Source: Rhodospirillaceae bacterium (lineage in GTDB: Bacteria > Pseudomonadota > Alphaproteobacteria > Rhodospirillales > Casp-alpha2). From it: a stretch of 47,828 nucleotides of DNA. Positions 17,551 to 26,725 of this stretch are shown piece after piece. Under the pieces are notes generated by a model that worked only from the letters and a program-made list of their open reading frames with translations, made no database searches and was not told the origin of the DNA. The stretch covers positions 1 through 47,828 of the forward strand of contig NZAZ01000080.1 in the NCBI GenBank assembly GCA_002686255.1, written 5' to 3'. Numbering within the stretch: position 1 is the first letter of the stretch; each line of letters opens with the position of its first letter. A program made the translations under genes and the position numbers.

Positions 17551-18207
17551 ATGGCCGACGCCCTTAAAATTGCCCCTTCCATCCTATCGGCCGACTTCTC
17601 CAAGCTCGGCGACGAGGTTCGGGCCATCGACGAGGCCGGTTGTGATTACGTCCACATCGACGTCATGGATGGCCATTTCGTTCCCAACCTGACCTTCGGA
17701 CCGCCGGTGATCAGGAATATCCGGCCGGTGACGGAAAAAGTCTTCGACGTCCATTTGATGATTAATCCGGCGCAACCCCACCTCTCGGACTATGCCGAGG
17801 CCGGCGCCGACATCATCACCGTGCACGTCGAAGCCGACGCCCATCTCGACCGCTTGTTGCAGATGATCCGCGGCCTGGGCAAGAAGGCGGGGGTGTCGCT
17901 CAATCCGTCGACGCCGGAAACCGCCATCGAGCATGTCATCGACAAGGTCGACCTGATCCTGGTGATGACCGTCAACCCCGGGTTCAGCGGCCAGAGCTTC
18001 ATCGAGTCGCAGGTCGAGAAGATCCGCCGCATCAAGGCCATGATCGGGGACCGCCCGGTCGAGATCGAGGTCGACGGCGGCATCAATGCCGAAAACGTCA
18101 AAACGGTGACCGAAGCGGGGGCCAACGTGGTGGTGGCCGGCAGCGCCGTTTTCAGCGGCGGCGACTACGCGGACGCCATCGGCGCCCTGCGCGCCGCCGC
18201 CGGCTAG
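17551..18207 (+). CDS. rpe: ribulose-phosphate 3-epimerase
   Basis: Rpe interconverts ribulose-5-phosphate and xylulose-5-phosphate, feeding substrate to phosphoribulokinase. The 218-residue TIM barrel shows [36 protein letters not shown] with metal ligands, [19 protein letters not shown] and [11 protein letters not shown]. All active-site segments are intact. It is the last gene of the Calvin operon: 112 bases follow, including the perfect dyad CCGGCTAGCCGG next to the stop and a likely new promoter for the transporter unit. Confidence 0.96.
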   Translation: MADALKIAPSILSADFSKLGDEVRAIDEAGCDYVHIDVMDGHFVPNLTFGPPVIRNIRPVTEKVFDVHLMINPAQPHLSDYAEAGADIITVHVEADAHLDRLLQMIRGLGKKAGVSLNPSTPETAIEHVIDKVDLILVMTVNPGFSGQSFIESQVEKIRRIKAMIGDRPVEIEVDGGINAENVKTVTEAGANVVVAGSAVFSGGDYADAIGALRAAAG

Positions 18208-18237
18208 CCGGCCGGTGCGTAAATTCTCACAAAACCC

Positions 18238-18267
18238 TTGATATATTTGGGTTATTACGGTTACAAC
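18238..18267 (+). promoter_or_regulatory. possible sigma-70 promoter of the SLC13-USP-TusA unit
   Basis: TTGATA (18238-18243) is followed after 18 bases by TACAAC (18262-18267) in an AT-rich stretch between rpe and the transporter gene. It suggests that the downstream unit can be transcribed separately from the Calvin operon. Confidence 0.35.
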
Positions 18268-18319
18268 TTGATGAATATGTTCCTTAGGCCATAGCCTGAC
18301 ACCATAATCGAAAAACAAA

Positions 18320-19843
18320 ATGGCTGATCACTCAGCTCGTATTCAAAACTTCCAAAATCGGATTCGCGTCAACGGCATGACCAGCCTGAGAAAGGTCATG
18401 ACGGTGGGGGCATGGCTGAATCTCTATTTCTTCTGGGAGAAAAAGTGGTTCTTCATCGCCCTGATCGTCGGCGCCTTGATGCTGCAAATGCCGGTTCCAG
18501 AGGGTTTGACCGGGGAGGGTATGATCGTCATCACCATGTCGGTGGTATCCATCATCCTGTTCATTACTGAGCCGGTGCCGCTGCCGACGGTGGCGCTGCT
18601 GATCATCATCGGCCAAGTGGTTCTGATGGGCCACGATTCGACGGAAGTGGCGAGAAGCCTGATGACGGATTCGGTCCTGTTCATAATGGGGTCGCTGATG
18701 CTGGCCGTGGCGGTGGTCAAACAGAAGCTGGACAAGCGCATCGCCTGGCTGATCGTCCGCCTCACCGGCACCAAGACGTGGCGGGTGTGTTTCGGGGTCG
18801 CCCTGGTTTCCGGGCTGCTGGCGTCGTTTATCGGCGAACACACCGTCGCCGCGATGATGCTGCCGGTCGGCATTACCCTGATCACGCTCACGTCCGACGA
18901 TCCCAAGAAAGTTCGCAACCTGGCCGCCGTGCTGCTGTTCTCGATTGCCTACGGGGCGTCGGTGGCCGGCATCGGCACGCCGTCCGGCGGCGCCCGAAAC
19001 GCCATCATGATCGGTTATTGGAAGGAATTTTTCTACGATCCCACCAACCCGGAGACCCGGAAATTCCTCATCGGCTATCTCGATTGGATGATCCACGCCT
19101 ATCCGATGTTCCTGGTGCAGCTGCCCATCGTCACCTCCATCCTGTTCTGGACCTTCCGCCCCGAATACCGGGATTTGTCCCGCGCCGTCGTCAAGCTGCG
19201 CGCCACTGTCGAGAAAGAAGGGCCGATGAAAGGCACCGACTGGATCGCCATCGTCATCTTTTTCCTTGTCCTTGCGGCATGGATCACGATTTCAGGCAAT
19301 CTCGGCATGGGAACGGTGGCCATCGCCGGGGCGGCGGCGTTCCTGATCACCGGCCTTGTGCGCTGGGAAGACATCAATTCAGGAGTCAACTGGGGCGTGA
19401 TTCTGCTATACGCCGCCGCCATTTCCCTAGGCCTGCAGATGAAGGATACGGGCGCCGCCCAATGGGTCGCCGAAAACTTCCTGGCATTTCTGGCGCCGTT
19501 CGGCGCCGAACACGGCTTCGGGCTTTGGGCGGCGGTTTCGGCGTTGACCACGGGCGTCACCAATACCATGTCCAATGGCGCCGCCGTGGCGGTCCTCGGG
19601 CCGATCGTCCTCAAGACGGCCGTGATAGCCGGCGAAAGTCCGATCATCCTCGGCTACGTAACGGCGGTTTCTTCCTCTTTTGCGTATTTGACCGTCGTCG
19701 GCACTCCGGCCTGCACCATCGTCTATGCGTCGGGTTACCTGAAGGCGACGGATTTCCTCGCCGTCGGCTGGAAGATGGTGATTGCATCTACCGTTATCAT
19801 GTTGCTGGCGGCTAAGGTATACTGGCCGTTATTGGGAGCGTGA
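18320..19843 (+). CDS. SLC13/DASS-type anion transporter
   Basis: This 507-residue membrane protein has about eleven to twelve hydrophobic spans and the fold signature of the divalent anion:sodium symporter family, such as WGVILLYAAAISLGLQMKDTGAAQW. The family carries dicarboxylates, sulfate or phosphate. The two SNT motifs that bind Na+ are altered: the first reads FIGEHTVAAMMLP, while the second is TGVTNTMSNGAAVAV. GIGTPSGGARNAI and VGTPACTIVYASG follow the hairpin loops. There is no clear Shine-Dalgarno sequence before the ATG. The next gene starts two bases after its stop, so translation is likely coupled. The substrate is unknown; the setting beside RuBisCO makes bicarbonate or a sulfur anion worth testing. 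Confidence 0.85.
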   Translation: MADHSARIQNFQNRIRVNGMTSLRKVMTVGAWLNLYFFWEKKWFFIALIVGALMLQMPVPEGLTGEGMIVITMSVVSIILFITEPVPLPTVALLIIIGQVVLMGHDSTEVARSLMTDSVLFIMGSLMLAVAVVKQKLDKRIAWLIVRLTGTKTWRVCFGVALVSGLLASFIGEHTVAAMMLPVGITLITLTSDDPKKVRNLAAVLLFSIAYGASVAGIGTPSGGARNAIMIGYWKEFFYDPTNPETRKFLIGYLDWMIHAYPMFLVQLPIVTSILFWTFRPEYRDLSRAVVKLRATVEKEGPMKGTDWIAIVIFFLVLAAWITISGNLGMGTVAIAGAAAFLITGLVRWEDINSGVNWGVILLYAAAISLGLQMKDTGAAQWVAENFLAFLAPFGAEHGFGLWAAVSALTTGVTNTMSNGAAVAVLGPIVLKTAVIAGESPIILGYVTAVSSSFAYLTVVGTPACTIVYASGYLKATDFLAVGWKMVIASTVIMLLAAKVYWPLLGA

Positions 19844-19844
19844 C

Positions 19845-20828
19845 ATGGTTGAATGGGAGGGAGCGCCAGGGCTCAGTGATGAGGAAATCACGGCGCGGAA
19901 AGAGCATTTCCGCATCCTGGTTTGCATCGACGGCTCCGACGAATGTTACCAGAGCCTCCGCTACGCGGCCCGCATGGGCGGCGGCGTCGATGCCGATATC
20001 GTCCTGCTTTACGTGCGCCCGGTGGACCAGGGGTTACGCTCCGGCGGCCTCCAGGTCCGCGTCGCCCGTGAGAACATGCTGAAGTGGGGGATCGAACTGC
20101 CGGGCATTCAATACCTCAAGAAGGGCCGCGACATGCTCAAGGAACTGGGCCACATGGCCGGTGAAGAGTGGCGCGAAGAAGTCATGCATACCGACGTTGA
20201 CGGCGATCCCCTGGGCGACAACAAGATCAACTACATCAATGAACAGGGCAAGATGGTGGTCCTCAAGCTCAAGGTCGCTTCCGATATCGCCACCGGCATC
20301 CTCGAGCAATGGGAACTGGGGCCCTACGATCTTATCATCCTCGGCGCGTCGGGCCGCTGGAAGGGCATGGCGCGGTCGTTCTGGGACCCGGCGGTGGCCG
20401 AAAAGGTCGCGGTGCATGCGCCGTGTTCGGTGCTGGTGGCCCGCGATCTGGATATCGGCCACGGGCATCTGCTCTGCACCGACGGCTCGGAGAAATCCAT
20501 GGAAATGATGCGCCGGGACGCCGAACTGGCCAGCCGTTGCGACTGCGCGGTGTCGCTGATGAGCGTCGCCCTGGATGTCGAAGGCGAGGACGAAGCCAAG
20601 GAAAACGTCGCCAAGGCCAAGGAAATGCTGGAGGCCATGGGGATCGAGGTAAAGGAAACCCTCGTCAAGGTCGGCAATCCGATCGATGAAATCATCGAAG
20701 CCGGGCCCGATTACTCCCTGATCGTCGTTTCCGAGTCGGGAAAAACCGGCCTGCAGCGCTTTTTCATGGGCAGCGTCGCCTTCAAGGTGATGGAAAACGC
20801 CCATAATTCAGTGATGATCGTCCGTTAG
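19845..20828 (+). CDS. tandem universal stress protein (two UspA domains)
   Basis: The 327-residue cytoplasmic protein has two UspA-like domains. The first runs from about residue 22 (FRILVCIDGSDECYQSL) to LGASGRWKGMARSFWDPAVAEKV and CSVLVARD, with a helical stretch of some 60 residues in its middle. The second begins near LLCTDGSEKSMEMMRRD and ends VSESGKTGLQRFFMGSVAFK and VMIV. The second keeps the G-x2-G-x9-G(S) nucleotide-binding pattern better than the first. I chose ATG 19845, immediately after the transporter stop, because GGGAGCG precedes it and the upstream extension lies inside the transporter gene. Coupling suggests it regulates or senses the state of the transporter, as other USP-transporter pairs do. 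Confidence 0.87.
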   Translation: MVEWEGAPGLSDEEITARKEHFRILVCIDGSDECYQSLRYAARMGGGVDADIVLLYVRPVDQGLRSGGLQVRVARENMLKWGIELPGIQYLKKGRDMLKELGHMAGEEWREEVMHTDVDGDPLGDNKINYINEQGKMVVLKLKVASDIATGILEQWELGPYDLIILGASGRWKGMARSFWDPAVAEKVAVHAPCSVLVARDLDIGHGHLLCTDGSEKSMEMMRRDAELASRCDCAVSLMSVALDVEGEDEAKENVAKAKEMLEAMGIEVKETLVKVGNPIDEIIEAGPDYSLIVVSESGKTGLQRFFMGSVAFKVMENAHNSVMIVR

Positions 20829-20847
20829 GACAGAGGATTGGCCACCA

Positions 20848-21072
20848 ATGGCGACGACGCTTGATACCAAGGGATTGAACTGCCCGCTTCCGGTGCTGAA
20901 GGCCAAGAAGGCCATGAAAGACCTGGCATCGGGAGAGCGGATCACCGTGCTTGCCACCGATCCCAGTTCGGTCAAGGATTTCGAGGCCTTTTGCCAGGCG
21001 ACGGGAGACCGGCTGGTGGACAGCAGCGAAGAAAACGGCGTCTTTACCTACGTCATCGAAAAAGCCGGTTGA
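20848..21072 (+). CDS. TusA/SirA-family sulfur carrier
   Basis: The 74-residue protein has the TusA fold. The signature LDTKGLNCPLPVLKAKKAM holds the CPxP motif whose Cys carries persulfide sulfur. DPSSVKDFEAFCQATG and the ending FTYVIEKAG follow the family pattern. The role may be tRNA thiolation, molybdenum cofactor work or transfer of oxidised sulfur; TusA genes in sulfur oxidisers usually sit beside rhodanese and dsrE, which are absent here. It starts 19 bases after the USP stop and completes a three-gene unit with the SLC13 protein, pointing to a link between anion transport and sulfur metabolism. Confidence 0.88.
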   Translation: MATTLDTKGLNCPLPVLKAKKAMKDLASGERITVLATDPSSVKDFEAFCQATGDRLVDSSEENGVFTYVIEKAG

Positions 21073-21349
21073 GCGCCCCCCAACGACGGCCGGAAATCGT
21101 CCTTGATGCGCGCCATGGATCGGCAGGCTCATTTATACAGTGTCCCGTCGAAAGGCGCGGGGCCGATGATGCCATCAAAGACCCTAGGCCCTGAGACCGT
21201 GGACACGTCCTTGAATCGGCGGACTTTTTGCCGCCGCGCTAAGAAAATCTTAATTATACTTTTCTAGCCATATCCAGGGGACCTCGGCGGGAAAGGCGGC
21301 TCAAGGGCGCGTTCCCGCCCGGGGACCGTATATCGCGGCGGCTGGGAAC

Positions 21350-23104
21350 GTGCGCATGTTCAATCGCAAGACCAAGGAATACCCGATCGGCCAACAGCCC
21401 CTGGGTTCTGTTGCCTTCATGCCTGGCGGCGTTTTCGATATGGCCGTGGCGTCGGTTTTCATCGGTATCCTGGGGCTGGCCCTGCCGCTGGCGTTGTTGC
21501 GGGTTTTCGACCATGTCATCATCCCGGAACGTGACGACGGCGTCTTGATTTGGCTGATCCTCGGCATCGGCAGCGCCCTGATGCTGGAGGTCCTGTTGCG
21601 CGTCGGCCGTTCCTATGTCGGCGGCTGGATGGGCGCCCGGTTTGAACACATGGCAAGCTGCAATGCCCTGGACCGGCTGTTGCATGCCAATATCACCGAT
21701 TTCGAAAAACTGGGCGCCGGGGCCTATATGGAACGTCTGAACGCTCTGGGGGCGCTCAGGAAATTCTATGCCGGCCCGGCGGCGAACGCGATTTTCGATT
21801 TTCCGTTCGTGGTTTTTTATCTCGGTGTCATCGCCTATCTGGCCGGGCTCTTGGTTCTTGTTCCGGTGGTTTTGATCGTCCTGTTCGTTGCCGCCACGTG
21901 GATTCGGGGCCGGCTCGAGAAGGCGTTGGAAGGGCGGATGCTCGCCGATGACCGGCGGCTAGGGTTCATCATCGAAGTCCTGGGCGGCATTCACACGGTC
22001 AAGGGTTTCGGCATGGAAGAACAAATGCAGCGGCGTTACGAGCGGCTGCGGGAAACCTCGGCCGAAGCCGATTACCGGTTGGCCCGCGACAAGGAATCCG
22101 TGCAAAGCCTGGGCGCTTTTTTCTCCCTCCTCGTCGTCTTTGGTGTCGCCGGTTTCGGGGCTTTCCCGGTTATCGACGGCACCCTGACCGTTGGCGGCCT
22201 GTTGGCTTCGATCGTTTTGGCGGGACGCGCCGTTCAGCCGCTGGAAACCGCCGCCGGGCTGTGGACCCGCTTTCAGGCCGCGCGGCTGGCCCGTGACAGG
22301 CTGTCGGTGATTTTCGATATAGCGGTGGAAAAACCGACAGGACTTTTAGAACTGCCAACCATTGAGGGCGCCCTTGATTTTAAGGACCTGAGCTTCAGTT
22401 ACGGCAAGGGCAAGGACGGCGAGGACCTGCCGCCGGTCTTTCAAAACGTCACCCTGCGCATCGATCCGGGGCAAACCGTCGGCGTCGTCGGTCCCAGCGC
22501 CAGCGGCAAAACGACCCTGTTGTACCTGATGATGGGGGTATTGACGCCCAACCACGGCACCGCGCGCGTCGACGGCTACGATCTTCGCGAGTGCGATCCC
22601 ACCAACATCCGCCATCAGGTCGCCTACCTGCCGCAGGAAGCGGTGATGTTCCACGGCACGGTCCTCGAAAACCTGACCATGTTCCGCGACGACCTCGCCA
22701 ACGACGCCATGGATATCGGCAAGCTTTTGGGATTGGACAATGTGGTCGCCGGTCTGCCCCAGGGCTATGACACGACCATCGGCGAGGGGGCGGAGGACAA
22801 AATACCGCGCGGCACCCGCCAGCGGATCGCCATCGCCCGGGCGCTGGTCGATAAACCCCGGGTGCTTTTGTTCGACGAGGCCAATTCCTTCATCGACGGT
22901 GCCGGCGACGCCCTGTTGAAGGACCTGTTGATGCGCCTGAAGGGCCGGGTGACGCTGATCCTGGTCACCCAACGGCCGTCGATGCTCAGGCTCGCCGACC
23001 GGGTCTTCGAAATCCGCGGCGACACCTTGTTCGAACACGATCTTCAAGCCGGCCAGGCGGGAACGCCCGCGGAACAGGCCGCCCCGGCGCCGGAGGCGAC
23101 ATGA
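21350..23104 (+). CDS. type I secretion ABC transporter, first subunit
   Basis: The 584-residue protein has a six-span exporter domain (to about residue 310) and a C-terminal nucleotide-binding domain. Walker A is GPSASGKTT and Walker B RVLLFDEANSFID. The signature motif is non-standard, IPRGTRQRIAIARAL in place of LSGGQ, and the H-loop His is Gln (ILVTQRPSM). It lacks an N-terminal peptidase-like domain. The stop overlaps the start of the next ABC frame (ATGA), and an HlyD-type gene follows, so these form an exporter of proteins or peptides across both membranes with an outer-membrane TolC partner not seen here. An intergenic stretch upstream holds TATACT at 21255-21260. Confidence 0.85.
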   Translation: MRMFNRKTKEYPIGQQPLGSVAFMPGGVFDMAVASVFIGILGLALPLALLRVFDHVIIPERDDGVLIWLILGIGSALMLEVLLRVGRSYVGGWMGARFEHMASCNALDRLLHANITDFEKLGAGAYMERLNALGALRKFYAGPAANAIFDFPFVVFYLGVIAYLAGLLVLVPVVLIVLFVAATWIRGRLEKALEGRMLADDRRLGFIIEVLGGIHTVKGFGMEEQMQRRYERLRETSAEADYRLARDKESVQSLGAFFSLLVVFGVAGFGAFPVIDGTLTVGGLLASIVLAGRAVQPLETAAGLWTRFQAARLARDRLSVIFDIAVEKPTGLLELPTIEGALDFKDLSFSYGKGKDGEDLPPVFQNVTLRIDPGQTVGVVGPSASGKTTLLYLMMGVLTPNHGTARVDGYDLRECDPTNIRHQVAYLPQEAVMFHGTVLENLTMFRDDLANDAMDIGKLLGLDNVVAGLPQGYDTTIGEGAEDKIPRGTRQRIAIARALVDKPRVLLFDEANSFIDGAGDALLKDLLMRLKGRVTLILVTQRPSMLRLADRVFEIRGDTLFEHDLQAGQAGTPAEQAAPAPEAT

Positions 23105-23514
23105 ACGCCGTTCCTCCCCTTGGTGAATCCCTTGACGTTCCGCCGCCGGAATTGTCGGGATCGCCGTTTTCCCTGCCCGTTGCCGCGGGCGATAGGGCAT
23201 CCCACGGCGCCCTGGCCGGGATCACCCGGCCCAACGATTTGTCCGCCTCCCTGCTGCCGTTGCTGGAAACCCTGGGCTGGCAGGGGGATCCGCAACAGGT
23301 GGCCGAGACCCTGCCGCATTTCCAGGAAAGCTTCGACATTACCGCGCTGCGCAACGTTCTGGCGGCCCTGGGCTACCAAAGCGGCGCCGAAAAGACGGCC
23401 CTCAATGATATCGTTCCCGATATGGTGCCGTGCCTGTTTCTGCCCGAGGGCCGCGACGCCCTGGTGGTGGCGGATCTGGATGCCGACAACGTCAAAGCCT
23501 TCGACACGGCCTAG
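23101..23514 (+). pseudogene. N-terminal C39-like part of the second ABC subunit, cut off by TAG
   Basis: This 137-residue frame ends at TAG 23512-23514, and the ABC frame that begins at 23554 is in the same phase. The 13 codons between them are open and read ERYVSLPREAWTG, as expected for one continuous protein. The fragment has a Pro-rich N-terminus and a C39-like peptidase or substrate-docking domain without a clear catalytic Cys, ending LVVADLDADNVKAFDTA. Changing one base of the TAG would restore a 749-residue ABC protein of usual size. I see a nonsense mutation or a sequencing error. Separate translation of two chains is possible. Confidence 0.65.
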
Positions 23515-23553
23515 GAACGCTATGTCAGCCTGCCTCGGGAAGCGTGGACGGGC

Positions 23554-25350
23554 ATGGCCTACGTTTTCCGCTCCCTTGACGACGGCGCCCGGGCCTCCGT
23601 TGGCGAGAGGGGGGGCTGGTTTTGGGCGGTCGGCCAACGGTTCAAGGGGCTGGCCTTTCTGGCCCTCGGCATAACTTTTCTTCTCAACCTGCTGGCGTTG
23701 GCGTTGCCGTTGTTCGTGATGGCGGTTTACGACCAGGCCATCGCCGCCGGCTCGGTCCAGGCCATGGCCTATCTGGCCATCGGCGCCGGCATCGCGGTGG
23801 TTTCCGATCTGGTCCTGAGGATCCTGCGTTCCGGTATCTTCTCATTCGTCGGCGCCCGGCTCGACAACATCGTCGGCGTCGAGGTGTTCCGCAAGATCCT
23901 GCAATTGCCGGCGGCGATGATCGAACGCCCCGCCATCGGCGCCCAGGTATCGCTGATCAAGGACTTCGAAACGATGCGCGAATTCCTGACCGGCCCCGCG
24001 GCGCCGTTGTTTTTTGAGCTTCCCTTCGTTCTTTTATTTATTGCCGTGGTCGCCTATCTGGGCGGGGCCATTGCCTTTGTGCCCATCGTCATCATGGCCC
24101 TGGTGGGCGGGCTTTGCCTTGCGGCCATGCCCAAGATCAACGGGGCCGCAGCCAAGGCTTCCAATGCGGCGGCGAAAAAGCAGGAACTGACCATCGAAAC
24201 CCTGGACGGCATGCGGGCGATAAAATATTGCGGCGCCGAGACCACGTGGCTTGGGCGTTACCGCCAATTGTCGGCCGACGCCGCGCTCCAGGGTTTTTAT
24301 TCGGCGCAATTCACGTCCTTGCTAGAAACGGTTTCGTACGTGGTGATGGTCGCCTCCGGGTTCGCCACCGTGGCCATCGGGGCTTCCCGGGTCGAGGCCG
24401 GCGATATGTCCTATGGCGCCCTGGCGGCGTGCATGATCCTCGTCTGGAGGGCGCTGGCGCCGTTACAGACCGGGCTGGTTTCACTGGCCCGGATTACCCA
24501 GATTGAATCCGGCGTCGATCATCTCAACGGTCTGATGCGGATCCAAACCACGCCTGAAAAGACGGCCCAGGCCGCCCAGCGGGGACAGCCCGATAAAGAG
24601 CCCGATAAAGGGATCGAAGGCCGGATCACCTTTGCCGACGTGACTATGCACTACGAGGCGGATTCGCCGCCGGCCCTCGATGGCGCCAGTTTCGACATCA
24701 AAAGCGGAAAAATCGTCGCCGTTCTCGGCTCCAACGGGGCCGGCAAATCGACGATGTTCAAATTGCTGGCCGGGCTGTACCAAGCGACCTCTGGAAGCGT
24801 CCAGATCGACGGCCGGGACGTCCGCGACATTCCGCCGGCGGAACTCCGCCAAGCGGTCGCCTACGTGCCCCAAACGCCGCAGTTCTTCTACGGCACCATC
24901 GCCCAGAACCTGCGCCTGGCACATCCCACCGCCACCGACAAGGATTTGCGCTGGGCGGCGCGTCAGGCGGGGGCGCTGGAGGATATCGGAGCCCTGGAAC
25001 AAGGCTCCGGCGAATGGAAGCGCACCGGATTCGACGTCCGGCTCGGAGACAGCGGTTCCGGGCAGATGACTCCCGGCCTGTTGCAGCGCCTGAACCTGGC
25101 CCGCGGCTACCTGAAACGGGCGCCGATCATTTTGTTGGACGAACCGGGCAACGGCCTGGACCTGAAAGGCGATCGGGCCCTGATGCGGGCGATGTCAAAC
25201 ATGCGCGGGGAAAAAACCGTTTTCATCGTCACCCACCGGCCCAGCCACCTGAAAATGGCGGACAGGATCATTTGGCTTGAATACGGCGGGGTCCGGTCCG
25301 TCGGCCGGCCGAAGGTGGTGATGCCGAAAACGCCGGGGAATTTCCTATGA
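23554..25350 (+). CDS. type I secretion ABC transporter, second subunit (TMD-NBD part)
   Basis: From the first in-frame ATG after the internal TAG, 598 residues encode a six-span exporter domain followed by a nucleotide-binding domain. Walker A is GSNGAGKST, Walker B IILLDEPGNGLD, and the H-loop is normal (FIVTHRPSHL). The signature is unusual, MTPGLLQRLNLARGYL. With the first subunit it likely forms a heterodimer. Translation could restart here, with GGAC a few bases upstream, or the whole 23101-25350 frame may be one gene. The stop overlaps the start of the HlyD-type gene by four bases. Confidence 0.82.
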   Translation: MAYVFRSLDDGARASVGERGGWFWAVGQRFKGLAFLALGITFLLNLLALALPLFVMAVYDQAIAAGSVQAMAYLAIGAGIAVVSDLVLRILRSGIFSFVGARLDNIVGVEVFRKILQLPAAMIERPAIGAQVSLIKDFETMREFLTGPAAPLFFELPFVLLFIAVVAYLGGAIAFVPIVIMALVGGLCLAAMPKINGAAAKASNAAAKKQELTIETLDGMRAIKYCGAETTWLGRYRQLSADAALQGFYSAQFTSLLETVSYVVMVASGFATVAIGASRVEAGDMSYGALAACMILVWRALAPLQTGLVSLARITQIESGVDHLNGLMRIQTTPEKTAQAAQRGQPDKEPDKGIEGRITFADVTMHYEADSPPALDGASFDIKSGKIVAVLGSNGAGKSTMFKLLAGLYQATSGSVQIDGRDVRDIPPAELRQAVAYVPQTPQFFYGTIAQNLRLAHPTATDKDLRWAARQAGALEDIGALEQGSGEWKRTGFDVRLGDSGSGQMTPGLLQRLNLARGYLKRAPIILLDEPGNGLDLKGDRALMRAMSNMRGEKTVFIVTHRPSHLKMADRIIWLEYGGVRSVGRPKVVMPKTPGNFL

Positions 25351-26687
25351 GCGACATGACGCCCGACACCGGAATCCCCGAACGCCCGGGACTTTCCCGG
25401 GGCGCCCGTTCGCCAAGGGTCTTGGCGCAGTCCGTGGCCCTGGCCGAAGAGGGCGGCCCCAACAATCTAGGCAAGAATGCCGTGGCCACGTGCGCCGTGA
25501 CGGCCCTGGCTCTTGTCGTCTGGGCGGGCTTTATCGGTATCGACGACGTGACCGAAGCCGCCGGCCAGGCAATCCCGTCGGGAGAGCCCCGAACGGTTCG
25601 CTATCAGGACGGCGGAACGGTCTTGGAAATCCTGGTCAGCGATGGCGAAATCGTCGAGAAGGGGCAAACCCTGATCCGTTTCGACTCCCGTGAAGCCCAA
25701 GGCGCGCTTGACAGGATGCAGGTCCGGCGAGTCGAAGCCGGTTTGCTGGCGGCGCAGTTGAGGGCGCTGGGCCGGGGCGGCGAACCCGATTTCTCCTTCG
25801 TTCAGGCAACCTATCGGCCTTATGTGGAAAAAGAGCGTCTTGTCTTTGCCGCCCTTAAGGAATTGATAAAAAAGCGCCGTCGTGTCCTGGAAGCCAAAGT
25901 CGCCGAGACGCAGGCGAAAATTGACAAGATCGACAAGCAGGAAAAAAAGCTGTCCAAGAACGCCGATATCCTGGAAGAGGAACTGTTGCTGCGCGAGGAC
26001 CTGTTCAAAAAAGGGCTGACGCCCAAGAACGTTTACGTCAAAACCAAGCGCCAGGTCGACAAGGCGTACAAGGACCTGGCTAATTTGGTCGACACCCGTC
26101 AGGTCACCGGCAAGGCCCTGGGGGAAGCCAAAAACCGGTTTCGGGCCCTTGAAACCCGTCTCAAGGAAAGGGCGCTGGATGAACTGGCGATCCTCACCGA
26201 ACGATTGGACGCCATCAACGAGTCCCTGGAGGGCCTGAACGAACGAATGGACCGTCTGCAAGTCACCGCCCCGGCCCAGGGGGTCGTCCAAGGCGCCCAT
26301 GTCCACCCCCTGGGCTCCACCGTGGCGCCGGGCAAGGTGGTGGTTGAAATCATTCCCCTTGGCGGCGACGCGGTCGTCGAGGCCAGGATCGCCGTCGCCG
26401 ATATCGACCGGGTCCGCGTCGGACAGCCGGTAACCGTCAACGTCAAGGTTGCCGGGTTTTCCCGTTACGCCGCCTTGAGGGGCACATTAAAGGAAATTTC
26501 CTCGTCGACCTTCGGCGACGGGAAGGGGGAGCCCTATTACAAGGGGATCATCGCCCTGGAGCGGGATTTCGTCGGCCGCGGCCGGGAAAAGAAGCGCCTG
26601 ATGCCGGGGATGGCCGTCGAGGCGGGGGTCAAGACCGGATCGACGACGCTTTTCGGTTATTTGCTGGGTTCGATCGCCGGGTCCTGA
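25347..26687 (+). CDS. HlyD-family membrane fusion protein of type I secretion
   Basis: The 446-residue protein has a cytoplasmic N-terminus, one transmembrane segment at about residues 45-65 (ATCAVTALALVVWAGFIGI), and a periplasmic part. This part contains a lipoyl-like half (VRYQDGGTVLEILVSDGEIVEKGQTLIRFDS, split by helices), a long Lys/Glu-rich coiled coil from about 170 to 300, the second lipoyl half (VTAPAQGVVQGAHVHPLGSTV) and a beta barrel. It bridges the ABC pair to an outer-membrane channel. It overlaps the ABC stop. No secreted substrate gene is recognisable nearby; the next gene is convergent. Confidence 0.9.
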   Translation: MSDMTPDTGIPERPGLSRGARSPRVLAQSVALAEEGGPNNLGKNAVATCAVTALALVVWAGFIGIDDVTEAAGQAIPSGEPRTVRYQDGGTVLEILVSDGEIVEKGQTLIRFDSREAQGALDRMQVRRVEAGLLAAQLRALGRGGEPDFSFVQATYRPYVEKERLVFAALKELIKKRRRVLEAKVAETQAKIDKIDKQEKKLSKNADILEEELLLREDLFKKGLTPKNVYVKTKRQVDKAYKDLANLVDTRQVTGKALGEAKNRFRALETRLKERALDELAILTERLDAINESLEGLNERMDRLQVTAPAQGVVQGAHVHPLGSTVAPGKVVVEIIPLGGDAVVEARIAVADIDRVRVGQPVTVNVKVAGFSRYAALRGTLKEISSSTFGDGKGEPYYKGIIALERDFVGRGREKKRLMPGMAVEAGVKTGSTTLFGYLLGSIAGS

Positions 26688-26725
26688 GGCCCCGCGGATA
26701 AATCATACCAAGGATCAAGCCGCCG

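Noticed and set aside
23512..23514. Pyrrolysine or other programmed decoding of the in-frame TAG
   Set aside because: TAG is used as an ordinary stop elsewhere (for example at the glnB end), and no stem-loop or amber-decoding gene is visible, so a nonsense change or error is simpler.
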